A DNA stretch of 64,000 bases from Candidatus Amarobacillus elongatus (GTDB taxonomy: Bacteria > Chloroflexota > Dehalococcoidia > Tepidiformales > Tepidiformaceae): the NCBI GenBank assembly GCA_016703545.1, contig JADJBX010000001.1, positions 1 to 64,000 on the forward strand, in the 5' to 3' direction. Numbering within the stretch: the stretch's first letter is position 1; each line of letters begins with the position of its first letter. Made by a program: the position numbers and the translations under genes. Shown here piece by piece: positions 24,987 to 34,263 of this stretch. The notes beneath the pieces are model-generated. The model did no database searches. It was not told where the DNA came from and saw only the letters and a list, made by a program, of their open reading frames with translations.

Positions 24987-27524
24987 ATGCCGAACGCGCA
25001 CACCTGGGAGACCCGCGAAGCCTGCGGGCACCCCGACGGCACCCTGCCGCACGCCCTCGCCGGTGACCGCCCGGTCTGGCCGCGTGACCGCGTTGCCGAC
25101 TTCCAGCACATGACGCTCGAAGTGACGCTGGACGTGCCCGCGAAGTCGCTGCGGGGTGTGGCGACGCACCGGCTCAGCCCGCTGAACGACGGCCTCCGCT
25201 TCGTGGAACTGGACGGCATCGAGCTGGCGATCGAAAGCGTGACGGTGGATGGCCGCGCGGCGAAGCACCAGTACGACGGCGCGCGCATCCGGGTGGACCT
25301 TGGGCAGGCGCGAAACCGCGGCGACGTGGTCGAGGTGGCGATCGCCTATCACTGCACACCACGTATCGGGCTGTACTTCATCGCGCCCGACGCCGGGTAC
25401 CCGGAGAAGCCGCTGCAGGTGTGGTCGCAGGGCCAGGACGAGGACAACCGCCACTGGTTCCCCTGCTTCGACTTCCCCAGCGACAAGCTCACGACGGAGA
25501 TGATCGCGACGGTGCCGGGGAGCTGGTTCGCGCTTTCGAACGGGCGGCTGGTGAGCGACACCGCGAATGCGGACGGCACGCGCACCTTCCACTGGAGCCA
25601 GGAACGGCCGCACTCGACCTACCTGGTGACGCTCGCGGCAGGCGAATTCGCGCGCATCGACGGGAGTCGCGAGGACCTGACGATCGACTACTTCGTGGAG
25701 GCGGACGCGCGCGCGGACGGCGAGCGAACGTTCAAGAACACCCCCGAGATGATCGCGCTCTTCGAGCGCATTTCCGGGGTGGCGTTCCCGTGGGCGAAGT
25801 ACAGCCAGGTGGTCGTGCGGGACTTCGTGTTCGGCGGCATGGAGAACACGAGCGCGACCACGATGACGCAGAACATCCTCGTCGACGAAAAGGCGGCGAA
25901 GGACTTCACGAGCGACGACCTCGTGGCGCACGAACTGGCGCACATGTGGTGGGGCGACCTGCTGACCTGCCGGGACTGGTCCCACGGGTGGCTGAACGAG
26001 AGCTTCGCGACATACCTCGAATGCCTGTGGGACGAGCAGAAACACGGGATCGACGAGTACCGCCAGGGGATCATCACCCACACGAACCTCTACCTGGGCG
26101 AGCGGTACCGGCGGCCGATCGTGACGAACGTGTTCAATGCGCCCGTCGACATCTTCGACCGGCACCTGTACGAGAAGGGCTCGGTGGTGCTGCATGGGCT
26201 GCGGGGGCTGCTCGGGGACGACGGCTTCTTCCGGGCGATCCAGCGCTACGTGCGCGACAACCAGGAACGCAGCGTCATCACCCACGATCTCGCGGTCGCC
26301 GTGGAAGCGGAGACGGGGCGGAACATCGAGTGGTACTTCGACCAGTGGGTGTTCAAGCCGGGGCACCCGAACTTCAAGGTGGCCTGGAGCTGGGACGAGG
26401 AGACGAAGCTCGCGACGGTGACCGTGAAGCAAACGCAGAAGACGGACGACGGCACGCCCGTGTTCCGCGCGCCCGTGGTCATCGACTTCCGGACGGGGAG
26501 GGCGCGGCCGGTGCCGTTCAAGGTCGAGATCGTCGACCGCGAGCACAGCTTCGTGTTCCCGTTGCCGGGGAAGCCCGACCTCTGCCGGTTCGACCCGGGA
26601 AACTTCGTCCTGAAAGAGATCGAGTTCGAGAAGTCGATTGGCGAATTGCGGCTGCAACTGCGCGACGACGACGACATCGCGGGGCGGCAGCAGGCCGCGA
26701 AGGCGCTGGGCAAGAAGGGTGGCGCGGAAGCGATCGCGGCGCTGGAGGCGGCCGTGCTTTCGGACCGGTACTGGGGTGTGCAGGCGGCGGCGGCGAAGGC
26801 GCTGGGCGAGATTCGGACGGAAGCTGCGCGTGACGCCCTCCTCGCGGGCCTGAAGGTGCGCAACCTGAAGGCGCGCCGTGGCGTCGTGGCGGCGTTGGGC
26901 GAATTCCGCGGGGACCAGGCGGTGTTCGAGGCGCTGATGCCGCTGGCACGCGGCGCCCAATCATGGTTCATCGAGGCCGAGGCGAACCGGAGCATCGGCA
27001 AGCTGCGGGCCGCAGGGTCGTTCGAGGCGATCGTGGCGAACATCGACCGCCGCTCCTTCCGGGAGATCGTGCGGCAGGGGTGCATCGACGGGCTGGTGGA
27101 ACTGCGGGATGTCCGTGGGCTTGAGGTCATCGGACGGTGCGCGGCGTACGGCGAGCCGTGGCAGGCACGGGCCGTGGCCACGGGCGCGCTTGCGCGGCTT
27201 GCGGTGTTCCACGAAGGACAGAAGAAGCCGACGGGGGACCGGCTCGTGGAGCTGCTTCGGGACCCCGATTTCCGTGTGCGCATTGCCGCGAGCACGGCGC
27301 TGAAGACGCTCGGCGACGCGAGCTTCGCGAGCGAGGTCGCGGACATGGCGAGCCGTGAACTGGACGGGCGTGCGGTGCGCATGGGGCGCGAAAACGCGGC
27401 CGCGCTGCGCAAGGGAGCGAGCACCAGCGACGAAGTGAAGTCGCTGCGCGACGAGTTCGAGAAGCTGCGCGACGAGAACGCACGCCTGCGGGACCGCGTA
27501 GAAAAGCTGGAGGCGCTCCCGTAG
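24987..27524 (+). CDS. M1-family metallo-aminopeptidase with HEAT-repeat tail
   Basis: An 845-residue zinc aminopeptidase. GGMENTSAT (GAMEN-like) binds the substrate N-terminus. HELAHMWWGD plus NESFATYLE gives the HExxH-x18-E zinc site. After the catalytic part, from about residue 540, helical HEAT-type repeats replace the usual ERAP1 C-terminal domain (AIAALEAAVLSDRYWGVQAAAAKALGEIR and similar units). The protein ends in a short heptad coiled coil (SLRDEFEKLRDENARLRDRVEKLE). No signal peptide. It trims N-terminal residues from peptides. A terminator-like hairpin follows the gene. Confidence 0.93.
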   Translation: MPNAHTWETREACGHPDGTLPHALAGDRPVWPRDRVADFQHMTLEVTLDVPAKSLRGVATHRLSPLNDGLRFVELDGIELAIESVTVDGRAAKHQYDGARIRVDLGQARNRGDVVEVAIAYHCTPRIGLYFIAPDAGYPEKPLQVWSQGQDEDNRHWFPCFDFPSDKLTTEMIATVPGSWFALSNGRLVSDTANADGTRTFHWSQERPHSTYLVTLAAGEFARIDGSREDLTIDYFVEADARADGERTFKNTPEMIALFERISGVAFPWAKYSQVVVRDFVFGGMENTSATTMTQNILVDEKAAKDFTSDDLVAHELAHMWWGDLLTCRDWSHGWLNESFATYLECLWDEQKHGIDEYRQGIITHTNLYLGERYRRPIVTNVFNAPVDIFDRHLYEKGSVVLHGLRGLLGDDGFFRAIQRYVRDNQERSVITHDLAVAVEAETGRNIEWYFDQWVFKPGHPNFKVAWSWDEETKLATVTVKQTQKTDDGTPVFRAPVVIDFRTGRARPVPFKVEIVDREHSFVFPLPGKPDLCRFDPGNFVLKEIEFEKSIGELRLQLRDDDDIAGRQQAAKALGKKGGAEAIAALEAAVLSDRYWGVQAAAAKALGEIRTEAARDALLAGLKVRNLKARRGVVAALGEFRGDQAVFEALMPLARGAQSWFIEAEANRSIGKLRAAGSFEAIVANIDRRSFREIVRQGCIDGLVELRDVRGLEVIGRCAAYGEPWQARAVATGALARLAVFHEGQKKPTGDRLVELLRDPDFRVRIAASTALKTLGDASFASEVADMASRELDGRAVRMGRENAAALRKGASTSDEVKSLRDEFEKLRDENARLRDRVEKLEALP

Positions 27525-27530
27525 GGCGAG

Positions 27531-27579
27531 GCCGGCGCCCGCGATTCTACCGGCGCCGGCGGGCCGCGCTTTTCTCTTT
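27531..27579 (+). terminator. Intrinsic terminator after the aminopeptidase gene
   Basis: GCCGGCGCC (27531-27539) and GGCGCCGGC (27552-27560) form a perfect 9-bp GC stem with a 12-base loop. A pyrimidine-rich tract with T runs follows at 27570-27579. It lies 7 bases after the aminopeptidase stop and before glpK, so it separates the two transcripts. The T tract is interrupted by C and starts about 9 bases after the stem, which weakens the call slightly. Confidence 0.65.
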
Positions 27580-27604
27580 ACGGCTTTCTCTATAACGTCC
27601 GCTC

Positions 27605-29101
27605 ATGGGCGATTTCATCCTTGCCATCGACCAGGGCACCACATCCTCGCGAGCGCTTGTTGTCGACCGCGAAGGGGCGGTGCGTGGGGTTGGGCAGGAG
27701 CAGTTCCCGCAGTACTTCCCCCGTCCGGGGCGCGTCGAGCACAACGCCGACGAGATCTGGAAATCGACCGAGGACGCGATCGCGGAGGCGCTGGCAGCGG
27801 CGGGCGTGGCGCCGCGGGACCTCGCGGGGATCGGCATCACGAACCAGCGCGAGACCATCGTCGCGTGGGAGCGGGCGACGGGGCGGCCCGTGGCCCCCGC
27901 CATCGTCTGGCAGGACCGGCGGACCGCCGGCGAATGCGACGCGCTGCGCTCGGCCGGGCACGAAGCGCGCGTGGCGCACCTTACCGGCCTCACGCTCGAC
28001 CCGTACTTCTCCGCGACGAAGCTTCGCTGGCTGCTGCAGTCCGTGCCGGGCCTGCGGTCCCGGGCGGAATCGGGCGAGGTCGCGGTGGGGACGATCGACT
28101 CCTGGCTGGTGTGGAAACTCACCGGCGGCGCCCGCCACGTGACCGACTACACGAACGCGAGCCGCACACTCCTGTTCAACATCCGCCGTGGGCGGTGGGA
28201 CGACGAGCTCCTGACGCTGTTCGACATCCCCCGGGCGGCGCTGCCGGCGGCTTTGCCGTCGCGGGCGCACTTCGGCAACGCATCGGCGGACGTGATCGGG
28301 GCCCAGGTGCCCATTCTCGCCGTGGCCGGTGACCAGCAATCGGCGCTGTTCGGGCAGGCGTGCCTTGCCCCGGGACAGGCGAAGAATACGTACGGCACAG
28401 GGTGCTTCCTGCTCGCGAACGCGGGGCGGCAGGTGGTGGAGTCCTCGAACCGGCTGCTGGTGTCGATGGGGGCGGGTGCGGGCAAGGACGGTCCGGAGTA
28501 CGTCATCGAGGGGTCCGTGTTCGTCGCCGGCTCGCTCATCCAGTGGCTGTGCGAGGGGTTGAGGCTGTTCGAGAACCAGGGCGAGGTGGAAGCGCTCGCG
28601 GCGACGGTGCCGGATGCGAACGGGGTAACCATCGTCCCCGCGCTGACGGGGCTGGGCGCGCCGTACTGGGACCCCGAGGCGCGCGGAGCGATCCTGGGGC
28701 TCACGCGCGGGACTTCGCGGGCGCACATCGCGCGGGCGGCGCTGGAGGCGATCGCGCTTTCGAGCGCCGAGCTCGCCCTGGCGATGGATGGGGACCTGCC
28801 GCGGCCGATTTCGGAGCTGCGAGTCGATGGTGGCGCCGCGCGGAACGACCTCCTGATGCAGATGCAGGCCGACACCATGGGCGTGCCGGTGATTCGCCCC
28901 CGGAACGTGGAGACGACGGCGATGGGAGCGGCGTACCTTGCCGGCATCCAGGCGGGCACCTGGGCGAACGCGGACGAGGTCGCGGCGCTCTGGCAGCCCG
29001 ATCGCGTGTTCGAACCGAAGCTGCCGGAGGATGACCGGCAGGAGATCCTCGCGATGTGGCGGTCGGCGGTGGGGCGGGTACTCACACGGGGCGGCGCATG
29101 A
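27605..29101 (+). CDS. glpK: Glycerol kinase
   Basis: A 498-residue FGGY kinase that phosphorylates glycerol to sn-glycerol-3-phosphate using ATP. The N-terminus ILAIDQGTTSSRALVVD and the block GRVEHNADEIW are specific to glycerol kinase. GITNQRET and the C-terminal RVDGGAARNDLLMQMQAD (here 'LRVDGGAARND') bind substrate and nucleotide. Full length. No GlpF channel is in view. The stop overlaps the glpD start by ATGA, so kinase and dehydrogenase are translationally coupled. Confidence 0.96.
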   Translation: MGDFILAIDQGTTSSRALVVDREGAVRGVGQEQFPQYFPRPGRVEHNADEIWKSTEDAIAEALAAAGVAPRDLAGIGITNQRETIVAWERATGRPVAPAIVWQDRRTAGECDALRSAGHEARVAHLTGLTLDPYFSATKLRWLLQSVPGLRSRAESGEVAVGTIDSWLVWKLTGGARHVTDYTNASRTLLFNIRRGRWDDELLTLFDIPRAALPAALPSRAHFGNASADVIGAQVPILAVAGDQQSALFGQACLAPGQAKNTYGTGCFLLANAGRQVVESSNRLLVSMGAGAGKDGPEYVIEGSVFVAGSLIQWLCEGLRLFENQGEVEALAATVPDANGVTIVPALTGLGAPYWDPEARGAILGLTRGTSRAHIARAALEAIALSSAELALAMDGDLPRPISELRVDGGAARNDLLMQMQADTMGVPVIRPRNVETTAMGAAYLAGIQAGTWANADEVAALWQPDRVFEPKLPEDDRQEILAMWRSAVGRVLTRGGA

Positions 29102-30675
29102 CGCTTGCGGAACTGGCGGGTGGGCCGCCGCTCGATGCAGCGATCATCGGGGGCGGGATTAACGGCACGGCGATCGCACTCGACCTGGCCCGGCGCGGGC
29201 TCAACGTCGCGCTCTTCGAGCAGGACGACTTTGGGTTCGGGACGACGTGGCGGTCGACGCGGCTGATCCATGGCGGGCTGCGCTACCTCGAACACGGCGA
29301 CGTGCGGCTGGTGTTCGAATCGCTGCGCGAACGGGCGTGGCTGCTGAAGGCACGGCCGTACCTCGTGCGGCCGCAGCGGTTCATCCTGCCTGTGCTGCCG
29401 TGGACGCGGCGGCCGGCGTGGCAACTGCGCGCCGGGCTCACGCTCTACGACATGCTGGCGCTGTACCGGGGCGTGCCCGCGCACCGGCGCCTCGGGCGGG
29501 AAGCGGCACAGGCGGCGATGCCCGCGCTCACGCCGGCCGCGGACAGCGCCTTCGCCTTTTACGACGCCCGCATCCTCAGCCCGGAACGGCTCGCGCTGGA
29601 GATGGCGCTGGAGGCGCGGCGGTTGGGCGCCAGCGTGGTCAACCACGCCACTGTCACCGGGATCGGCGTCGAAGGCGGGCGGGTCCGGTCCGTGGAGGTG
29701 GAGTGCGAGGGAACGCGAACGACGCTCGCGGCGAACCTCGTGATCAACGCGGCGGGGCCGTGGGTGGACGCGGTCAACCGGCTGAGCAACGAGCGCGCGC
29801 CGGAGCTGCTGGGGGTGACGCGGGGAACGCACATCGTCGTCGAGCCGCCGGAGCCGTTCCCGCACGACGCACTGTTCTCGTTCGCGCGGTCGGATGGCCG
29901 CGTATTCTTCGCGGTCCCGCAGGGGCGGCTGTTGCTCATCGGCACCACGGACGACCGGTACGAGGGAGCCGCGAGCGACGTCCACCCGACGGCGGAGGAC
30001 GTGGCCTACCTCCTCGACGAGGCCCGCGAGCTGCTGCCGGCGACGGGGATCGAGCGCGAACACGTGCGGTACGCCTTCGCGGGGCTGCGCCCGCTGATGC
30101 GCGCGGCGGGTGGACCGGAGGCGGCCATCAGCCGCAAGCATGAAGTGGTGGACCACGCGCGGCGGGGAGGCCCGGCGGGGATGCTGAGCGTCATCGGCGG
30201 GAAGTTGAGCACCTTCCGTCCGCTCGCGGGGGACGTGGCGGCACGGGCGGCGCGAGGCAATGAGCCGGACGGGCCGTTCCTGCCGCGGGCGCACCGCTGG
30301 CGGATCGCGTTGCGGGAGAGCGGACTGCCACACGAGGCGCGACAGCACCTGCGCATCTACGGGGACGCGGTGGAGGACGTGCTCGCGGGCGGGCTCGCGG
30401 AACTGTGCCCGCACGCCCCGGCGCTCGAAAGCGAAGTCACGCACGCCGCGACGGCGGAGCTGGGCGTGACGCTGGCGGACATCCTCCTGCGGCGAACGGG
30501 CATCGCGTGGGCGAGCTGCCGCGGGCTCTGCTGCCACCATCGCGCGGCGGCCATCGCGGCGGCGGTGCTGGGGTGGGACGACGACCGCCGGTACGCCGAA
30601 ATCGCGGCCTTCGAGCAGACCGTGGCGCAACACCTGCCCACTATGGAAAGCTTATCGGTGGGGGGTGGCGATTGA
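29098..30675 (+). CDS. glpD: FAD-dependent glycerol-3-phosphate dehydrogenase
   Basis: A 525-residue GlpD-type enzyme that oxidises glycerol-3-phosphate to dihydroxyacetone phosphate and passes electrons to the quinone pool at the membrane. AAIIGGGINGTAIALDLARRG binds FAD. STRLIHGGLRYLEHGDVRLV and VINAAGPWVDAV are GlpD signatures. SVIGGKLSTFRPLA marks the C-terminal substrate region, and the DAO_C-type helical cap follows. It directly follows glpK and gives the cell a complete aerobic glycerol entry pathway. Confidence 0.95.
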   Translation: MTLAELAGGPPLDAAIIGGGINGTAIALDLARRGLNVALFEQDDFGFGTTWRSTRLIHGGLRYLEHGDVRLVFESLRERAWLLKARPYLVRPQRFILPVLPWTRRPAWQLRAGLTLYDMLALYRGVPAHRRLGREAAQAAMPALTPAADSAFAFYDARILSPERLALEMALEARRLGASVVNHATVTGIGVEGGRVRSVEVECEGTRTTLAANLVINAAGPWVDAVNRLSNERAPELLGVTRGTHIVVEPPEPFPHDALFSFARSDGRVFFAVPQGRLLLIGTTDDRYEGAASDVHPTAEDVAYLLDEARELLPATGIEREHVRYAFAGLRPLMRAAGGPEAAISRKHEVVDHARRGGPAGMLSVIGGKLSTFRPLAGDVAARAARGNEPDGPFLPRAHRWRIALRESGLPHEARQHLRIYGDAVEDVLAGGLAELCPHAPALESEVTHAATAELGVTLADILLRRTGIAWASCRGLCCHHRAAAIAAAVLGWDDDRRYAEIAAFEQTVAQHLPTMESLSVGGGD

Positions 30676-31457
30676 CGGCGCGGCTGGTGGTTGACGAGGC
30701 GATCCGGGCGGCGGCCGAACTGGTCGCGCGCAGCAGGCATGTGGCGGCATTGGTGGGCGCGGGGCTTTCGGCGGAGAGCGGCATTCCCACCTTTCGCGGC
30801 GAGGACGGGGTCTGGACGAAGTTCGGCGAACCCACCTTCGACGGGTGGGACCTGTTCAATCACGACCCGAAGGCGTGGTGGGAGGCGTCGCTGGAGAATG
30901 CGGCGCAGTACAGCGATTTCGCGCGTTCGCTGGACGCCGCGCAGCCGAACGCGGGGCATTACGCGCTCGCGGAGATGGAGCAGCACGGGCACCTGGCGCA
31001 CGTGATCACCCAGAACATCGACGACCTGCACCGGCGGGCGGGCAGCCGCCACCTGACGGAGATCCACGGGAACCGGTACCTGGTGCGGTGCATGACGTGC
31101 GGCGGCCGGGACCGGCTGAGCACGATTTCGCTGAAGCGCATCCCGCCGCTCTGTCACGAGTGCGGCGGCTACCTGAAGAACGACACGGTGATGTTCGGCG
31201 AGCCGATCCCGGAGGACGCGCTCCGCGAGTGCTACCGGCAGGCCGCCATCGCGGACCTGTTTCTCGTGATTGGCACCTCGGCGGTGGTGTACCCGGCGGC
31301 TGATTTTCCCATCATGGCGAAGCGCCATGGCGCACGCCTGATCGAAATCAACCTGGACGAGACGGCGCTGACGGACATCGCGGATGTGGTGGTGCGGGCT
31401 CGCGCGGGAGAAGCGCTGCCGGCGATCGTCGAGCAGCTTCACGCGCGGGGGCTCTGA
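30672..31457 (+). CDS. Sir2-family NAD-dependent protein deacylase
   Basis: A 261-residue sirtuin. GAGLSAESGIPTFRG binds NAD; TQNIDDLHRRAG holds the catalytic region, with the His in EIHGN. Two Cys pairs, CMTC and CHEC, form the structural zinc site. IGTSAVVYPAA closes the NAD pocket. It removes acyl groups from protein lysines. It starts at TTG 30672, sharing four bases with the glpD stop, which suggests co-translation with glycerol genes; this may let lysine acylation respond to glycerol flux, an inference. Confidence 0.92.
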   Translation: MTARLVVDEAIRAAAELVARSRHVAALVGAGLSAESGIPTFRGEDGVWTKFGEPTFDGWDLFNHDPKAWWEASLENAAQYSDFARSLDAAQPNAGHYALAEMEQHGHLAHVITQNIDDLHRRAGSRHLTEIHGNRYLVRCMTCGGRDRLSTISLKRIPPLCHECGGYLKNDTVMFGEPIPEDALRECYRQAAIADLFLVIGTSAVVYPAADFPIMAKRHGARLIEINLDETALTDIADVVVRARAGEALPAIVEQLHARGL

Positions 31458-31537
31458 CCGGAAGACGGAGCCTATTTCCCGCGTTTCATCACAATTTCAA
31501 TTGCTTTCGTCCACCACTTGAAGTACGCCGCCACGTC

Positions 31538-32116
31538 ATGAAGAATGCGGCCCATGACGGTGCGGCGGGCGTCCCGGCGACAGACAAGGCCAGCAGAATG
31601 ACGGCCGCACTGATCCAGGCCGTGCTCGCGCTCGGTGCGGCGCTCCTCGCCCTGGGGGCAGCCTGGTGGGCTGGTTGGCGCATCCTCGCAGACCGGGCGC
31701 CACGTTTCCGCTGGCAGCTCACATGGCTCGGTGCGGCAGTGGCGGTGACGGCGGGAGCCGTGGCGGTAAGCGATGGCGAACCCGCCGCCGTCCTCGTTCT
31801 CGGCGCGGTCGGCGTCGCGTTGTTGGCGTTGACCACGGGCATCGCCTTCGCGCTTCCCGCATCACTCCGGCAAGCCCGCCCCTCGTTCGAGGAGCTGCTT
31901 GATGGCGGCCGCCCGCATCGCGAGGCACACGCGGGGCTGCAGGCGGCCGCAATCGCCGTGGCGGTGTTCGTGGACCTGCTCGTGAGCTCGGTGGCGCGGC
32001 TCGACCGGCTGGCACACGTCGGGGTGCTGGCGCTGAGTATGTTCGCGGCCGTCATGCTGGCGAACGTGGCCGGCCGGTGGTGGGATCGCTCCCGGACTAC
32101 TGGGAGGTCCTCCTGA
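31538..32116 (+). CDS. Integral membrane protein, unknown
   Basis: A 192-residue protein with about five hydrophobic segments: residues 22-48, 59-77, 80-104, 132-151 and 157-175. A polar loop rich in Arg and Glu (LRQARPSFEELLDGGRPHREAH) lies between the third and fourth. The start is uncertain: ATG 31538 lacks a clear ribosome binding site, and an in-frame ATG at 31598 is possible. It overlaps the 3' end of the ABC permease gene tail-to-tail by 20 bases. No family recognised. Confidence 0.5.
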   Translation: MKNAAHDGAAGVPATDKASRMTAALIQAVLALGAALLALGAAWWAGWRILADRAPRFRWQLTWLGAAVAVTAGAVAVSDGEPAAVLVLGAVGVALLALTTGIAFALPASLRQARPSFEELLDGGRPHREAHAGLQAAAIAVAVFVDLLVSSVARLDRLAHVGVLALSMFAAVMLANVAGRWWDRSRTTGRSS

Positions 32117-32832
32117 GCGTTGCGGCGCCGAGGCCGAGGGCGACGGCGGTGATCAGGACAAGCACCGCCACATCGGTCCCGAGCTGGCCGGCAAGGCCGT
32201 CGCCACGCGCCACGCGGGCGAGCGCATCGTAGGCGTAGGTCATCGGCAGCAGGTTCGAAACGGCTTCGAGCGCCGGCAGCATGCGCTCGGGGACCGAGCA
32301 GCCCCGACAGCAGGAACTGCGGTAGCAGGAACGCCGGCATGAACTGCACAGCCTGGAATTCGGTCGAGGCGAAGGCGCTGACGAAGAGGCCCATCGCCAT
32401 GCCAAGAACGGCATTCAACACCGCCAGCAGCACGACGCCCCACGCGGGACCGCCCGATTCGAGCCCAAGGAGGCCGAAGGCGACAGCTGCCGCGAGCGTC
32501 GCCTGCACCGCCGCGAGCACGCCGAAGGCGAGGGCATACCCGAGGAGCAGGTCGAGCTTCGCCATCGGCATCGTGAGGAGCCGTTCGAGGGTGCCGCTCG
32601 TGCGCTCGCGGAGCATCGCGACGGAGGTGACGAGGAACATGGAGGTCATGGGGAAGACGCCGAGCAGCGGCGCGCCGAGACGCTGAAACACGGGGTCCTG
32701 GTCCCAGAACACCGCTTTCACCAGGGCCTGGAGGACGATCGGCACGCCCCACAGGAGGGCGAGGGTGCGGCGATCGTGACGAAGCTGGAGAAGGACGCGG
32801 GCGGCGGTGGCGAAGGTGACGCGGCGGCTCAT
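32097..32832 (-). pseudogene. ABC-2 type transporter permease, frameshifted
   Basis: Two frames together give a normal ~245-residue ABC-2 permease with six membrane helices. The N-terminal part (VTFATAARVLLQLRHDRRTLALLWGVP, LRERTSGTLERLLTMP) reads from 32832 to about 32295. The C-terminal part (ALEAVSNLLPMTYAYDALARV) continues in another frame to 32097. One extra C near 32295 explains the break: removing it gives LLSGLLVPERMLPALEAV, the expected family sequence. This may be a sequencing error rather than true decay. It overlaps the ATPase gene by ATGA. Confidence 0.8.
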
Positions 32833-33558
32833 GATGCCACCGCCACGGGCTGGCCCTTCACGAGGGCGAGGAAGGCGTGCTCGACATCGGCGGCGCCGGT
32901 GCGCGCGAGGATGCCCGCGGGCGTGTCCTCGGCGAGGATGCGCCCTTCGCGCATGAGAACGAGGCGGTCGCAGCGTTCGGCCTCGTCCATGACGTGGCTG
33001 GAGACGAGGAGCGTGGCGCCATCGGCGGCCAGCGCATGGAACGTCTCCCAGAGAGATTCGCGAAGGACGGGGTCGAGGCCGACGGTGGGCTCATCGAGGA
33101 TGAGCACGTCCGGCTGATTCAGGAGCGCGGTGGCGAGCGAGACGCGGGCCCGCTGCCCGCCGGAGAGGTTGGCGGCGAGCTGCCGCTCGGCGCCCTGGAG
33201 GCCGACCGTGGCGATGACGGCGTCGACGCGGGTGGGCGCCGCGCCGAGCACGCGGCCAAAGTACTGAAGGTTCTGCGCGACGGTGAGGTCTTCGTACACG
33301 GCCGGCGCCTGGGTGACGTAGCCGAGGCGGGGGCGGAGGGACGGCGAGCCGGCATGCTCGCCGGAGGACGCGCACCTCGCCGGAGGCGATGCGCTGCACC
33401 CCAACGACGGCGCGCATGAGGGTAGTCTTACCGCACCCGCTGGGGCCGAGCAGGCCGGTGATGGCCCCGCGCGGCACACCAAGGCTGATGCCGTGAAGCA
33501 CGGGGCGGCCGCCCCGTGCCACGCGCAGCTCACGGATATCGATGACTGGTTCGTTCAC
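32829..33558 (-). pseudogene. ABC transporter ATP-binding protein, frameshifted
   Basis: An ABC ATPase split by one indel. The 5' part from 33558 gives Walker A GPSGCGKTTLMRAV. From about 33362 the reading must change frame to give the Q-loop (LGYVTQAPAVYEDLTV), signature LSGGQRARVSLA, Walker B VLILDEPTVGLDP and the H-loop SSHVMDEAER. Dropping one base at 33361-33364 restores VLGEHAGSPSLRPRLGYVTQ. All catalytic motifs are intact, which argues for a sequence error or very recent mutation. It pairs with the downstream permease as an ABC-2 drug or lipid exporter. Confidence 0.82.
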
Positions 33559-34172
33559 GACTGGACCTCCGGGGCGTCGCCATCAAGGTAGGTTTGGAGG
33601 GCGGCGCCGAGCAGGGGCGCCAGGGTGGCCGTATCCGTGTCGGCGAGCGGGCCGATGCGGACGATGAAGCGCGCGAAGAGCACGCCCATGAGGTGCGACA
33701 CCGCGAGCGAGGCGCGAAGCATGGCCTCGGGCCCGCCGCCGCCGGCGTTCGCGATGGGGGCAAGCACCTCGGCGGCGAAGAAATCGCGCAGGACGGCGGT
33801 GGCGGCTTCGTCCGAGGCGGCGGAGCGCATGAGCGCGACGATCACCTCGCTCGCCCCGGGGGACTCCCAGGCGGCGAGCGCCGCCTTCGCCAGCGCGAAG
33901 CCGCGTTCGGCGCGCGGGGCGCGCATTGCCGCGCCCACGACCTCGCCGGGATTCACCGGCAGCTCCATCGCGGCGACGAAGAGGCCGCGCTTGTTGGCGA
34001 AGTAGTGAATGACGAGCGCGGGGTCCACGCCCGCGGCGGCGGCGATGCCGCGAATGGTGGCGCCTTCGTAGGAGCGCGCAAAGAACGCCTCGCGAGCGGC
34101 GGCGAGGATGGCATCGCGGGTGGCGGTGGCGCCGGGGCGGCGGCCGCCCCGGGGAGGGTCAGAATTCACCAT
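33555..34172 (-). CDS. TetR-family transcriptional regulator
   Basis: A 205-residue regulator. Residues about 17-62 form the TetR helix-turn-helix: RDAILAAAREAFFARSYEGATIRGIAAAAGVDPALVIHYFANKRGLF. The ligand domain is all-helical, with the TetR_C segment VVLFARFIVRIGPL near the end. It is the first gene of a regulator-ATPase-permease operon (ATGA overlap with the ATPase), so it most likely represses its own exporter and releases when the exported compound binds. Repeated GAATT boxes at its start are the likely operator. Confidence 0.9.
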   Translation of the reverse strand: MVNSDPPRGGRRPGATATRDAILAAAREAFFARSYEGATIRGIAAAAGVDPALVIHYFANKRGLFVAAMELPVNPGEVVGAAMRAPRAERGFALAKAALAAWESPGASEVIVALMRSAASDEAATAVLRDFFAAEVLAPIANAGGGGPEAMLRASLAVSHLMGVLFARFIVRIGPLADTDTATLAPLLGAALQTYLDGDAPEVQS

Positions 34173-34198
34173 GTGTTGAATTCTACGCCTGTTGAATT
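34162..34198. promoter_or_regulatory. Candidate TetR operator: three GAATT boxes at 16-bp period
   Basis: GAATT occurs at 34162-34166, 34178-34182 and 34194-34198, each exactly 16 bp from the last. The outer two in the spacer sit in longer repeats, TGTTGAATT at 34174-34182 and 34190-34198. The array covers the start codon of the TetR gene and lies in an AT-rich patch. Spacing of about 1.5 helical turns fits dimers binding on adjacent faces. Autoregulation of the exporter operon is the simplest reading. Confidence 0.5.
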
Positions 34199-34263
34199 TC
34201 CCGGATCAAGGTGCGAATAGGTGAACGACTTCGCCGCGGCGGGCACGTGCCGACAATCGTGGT

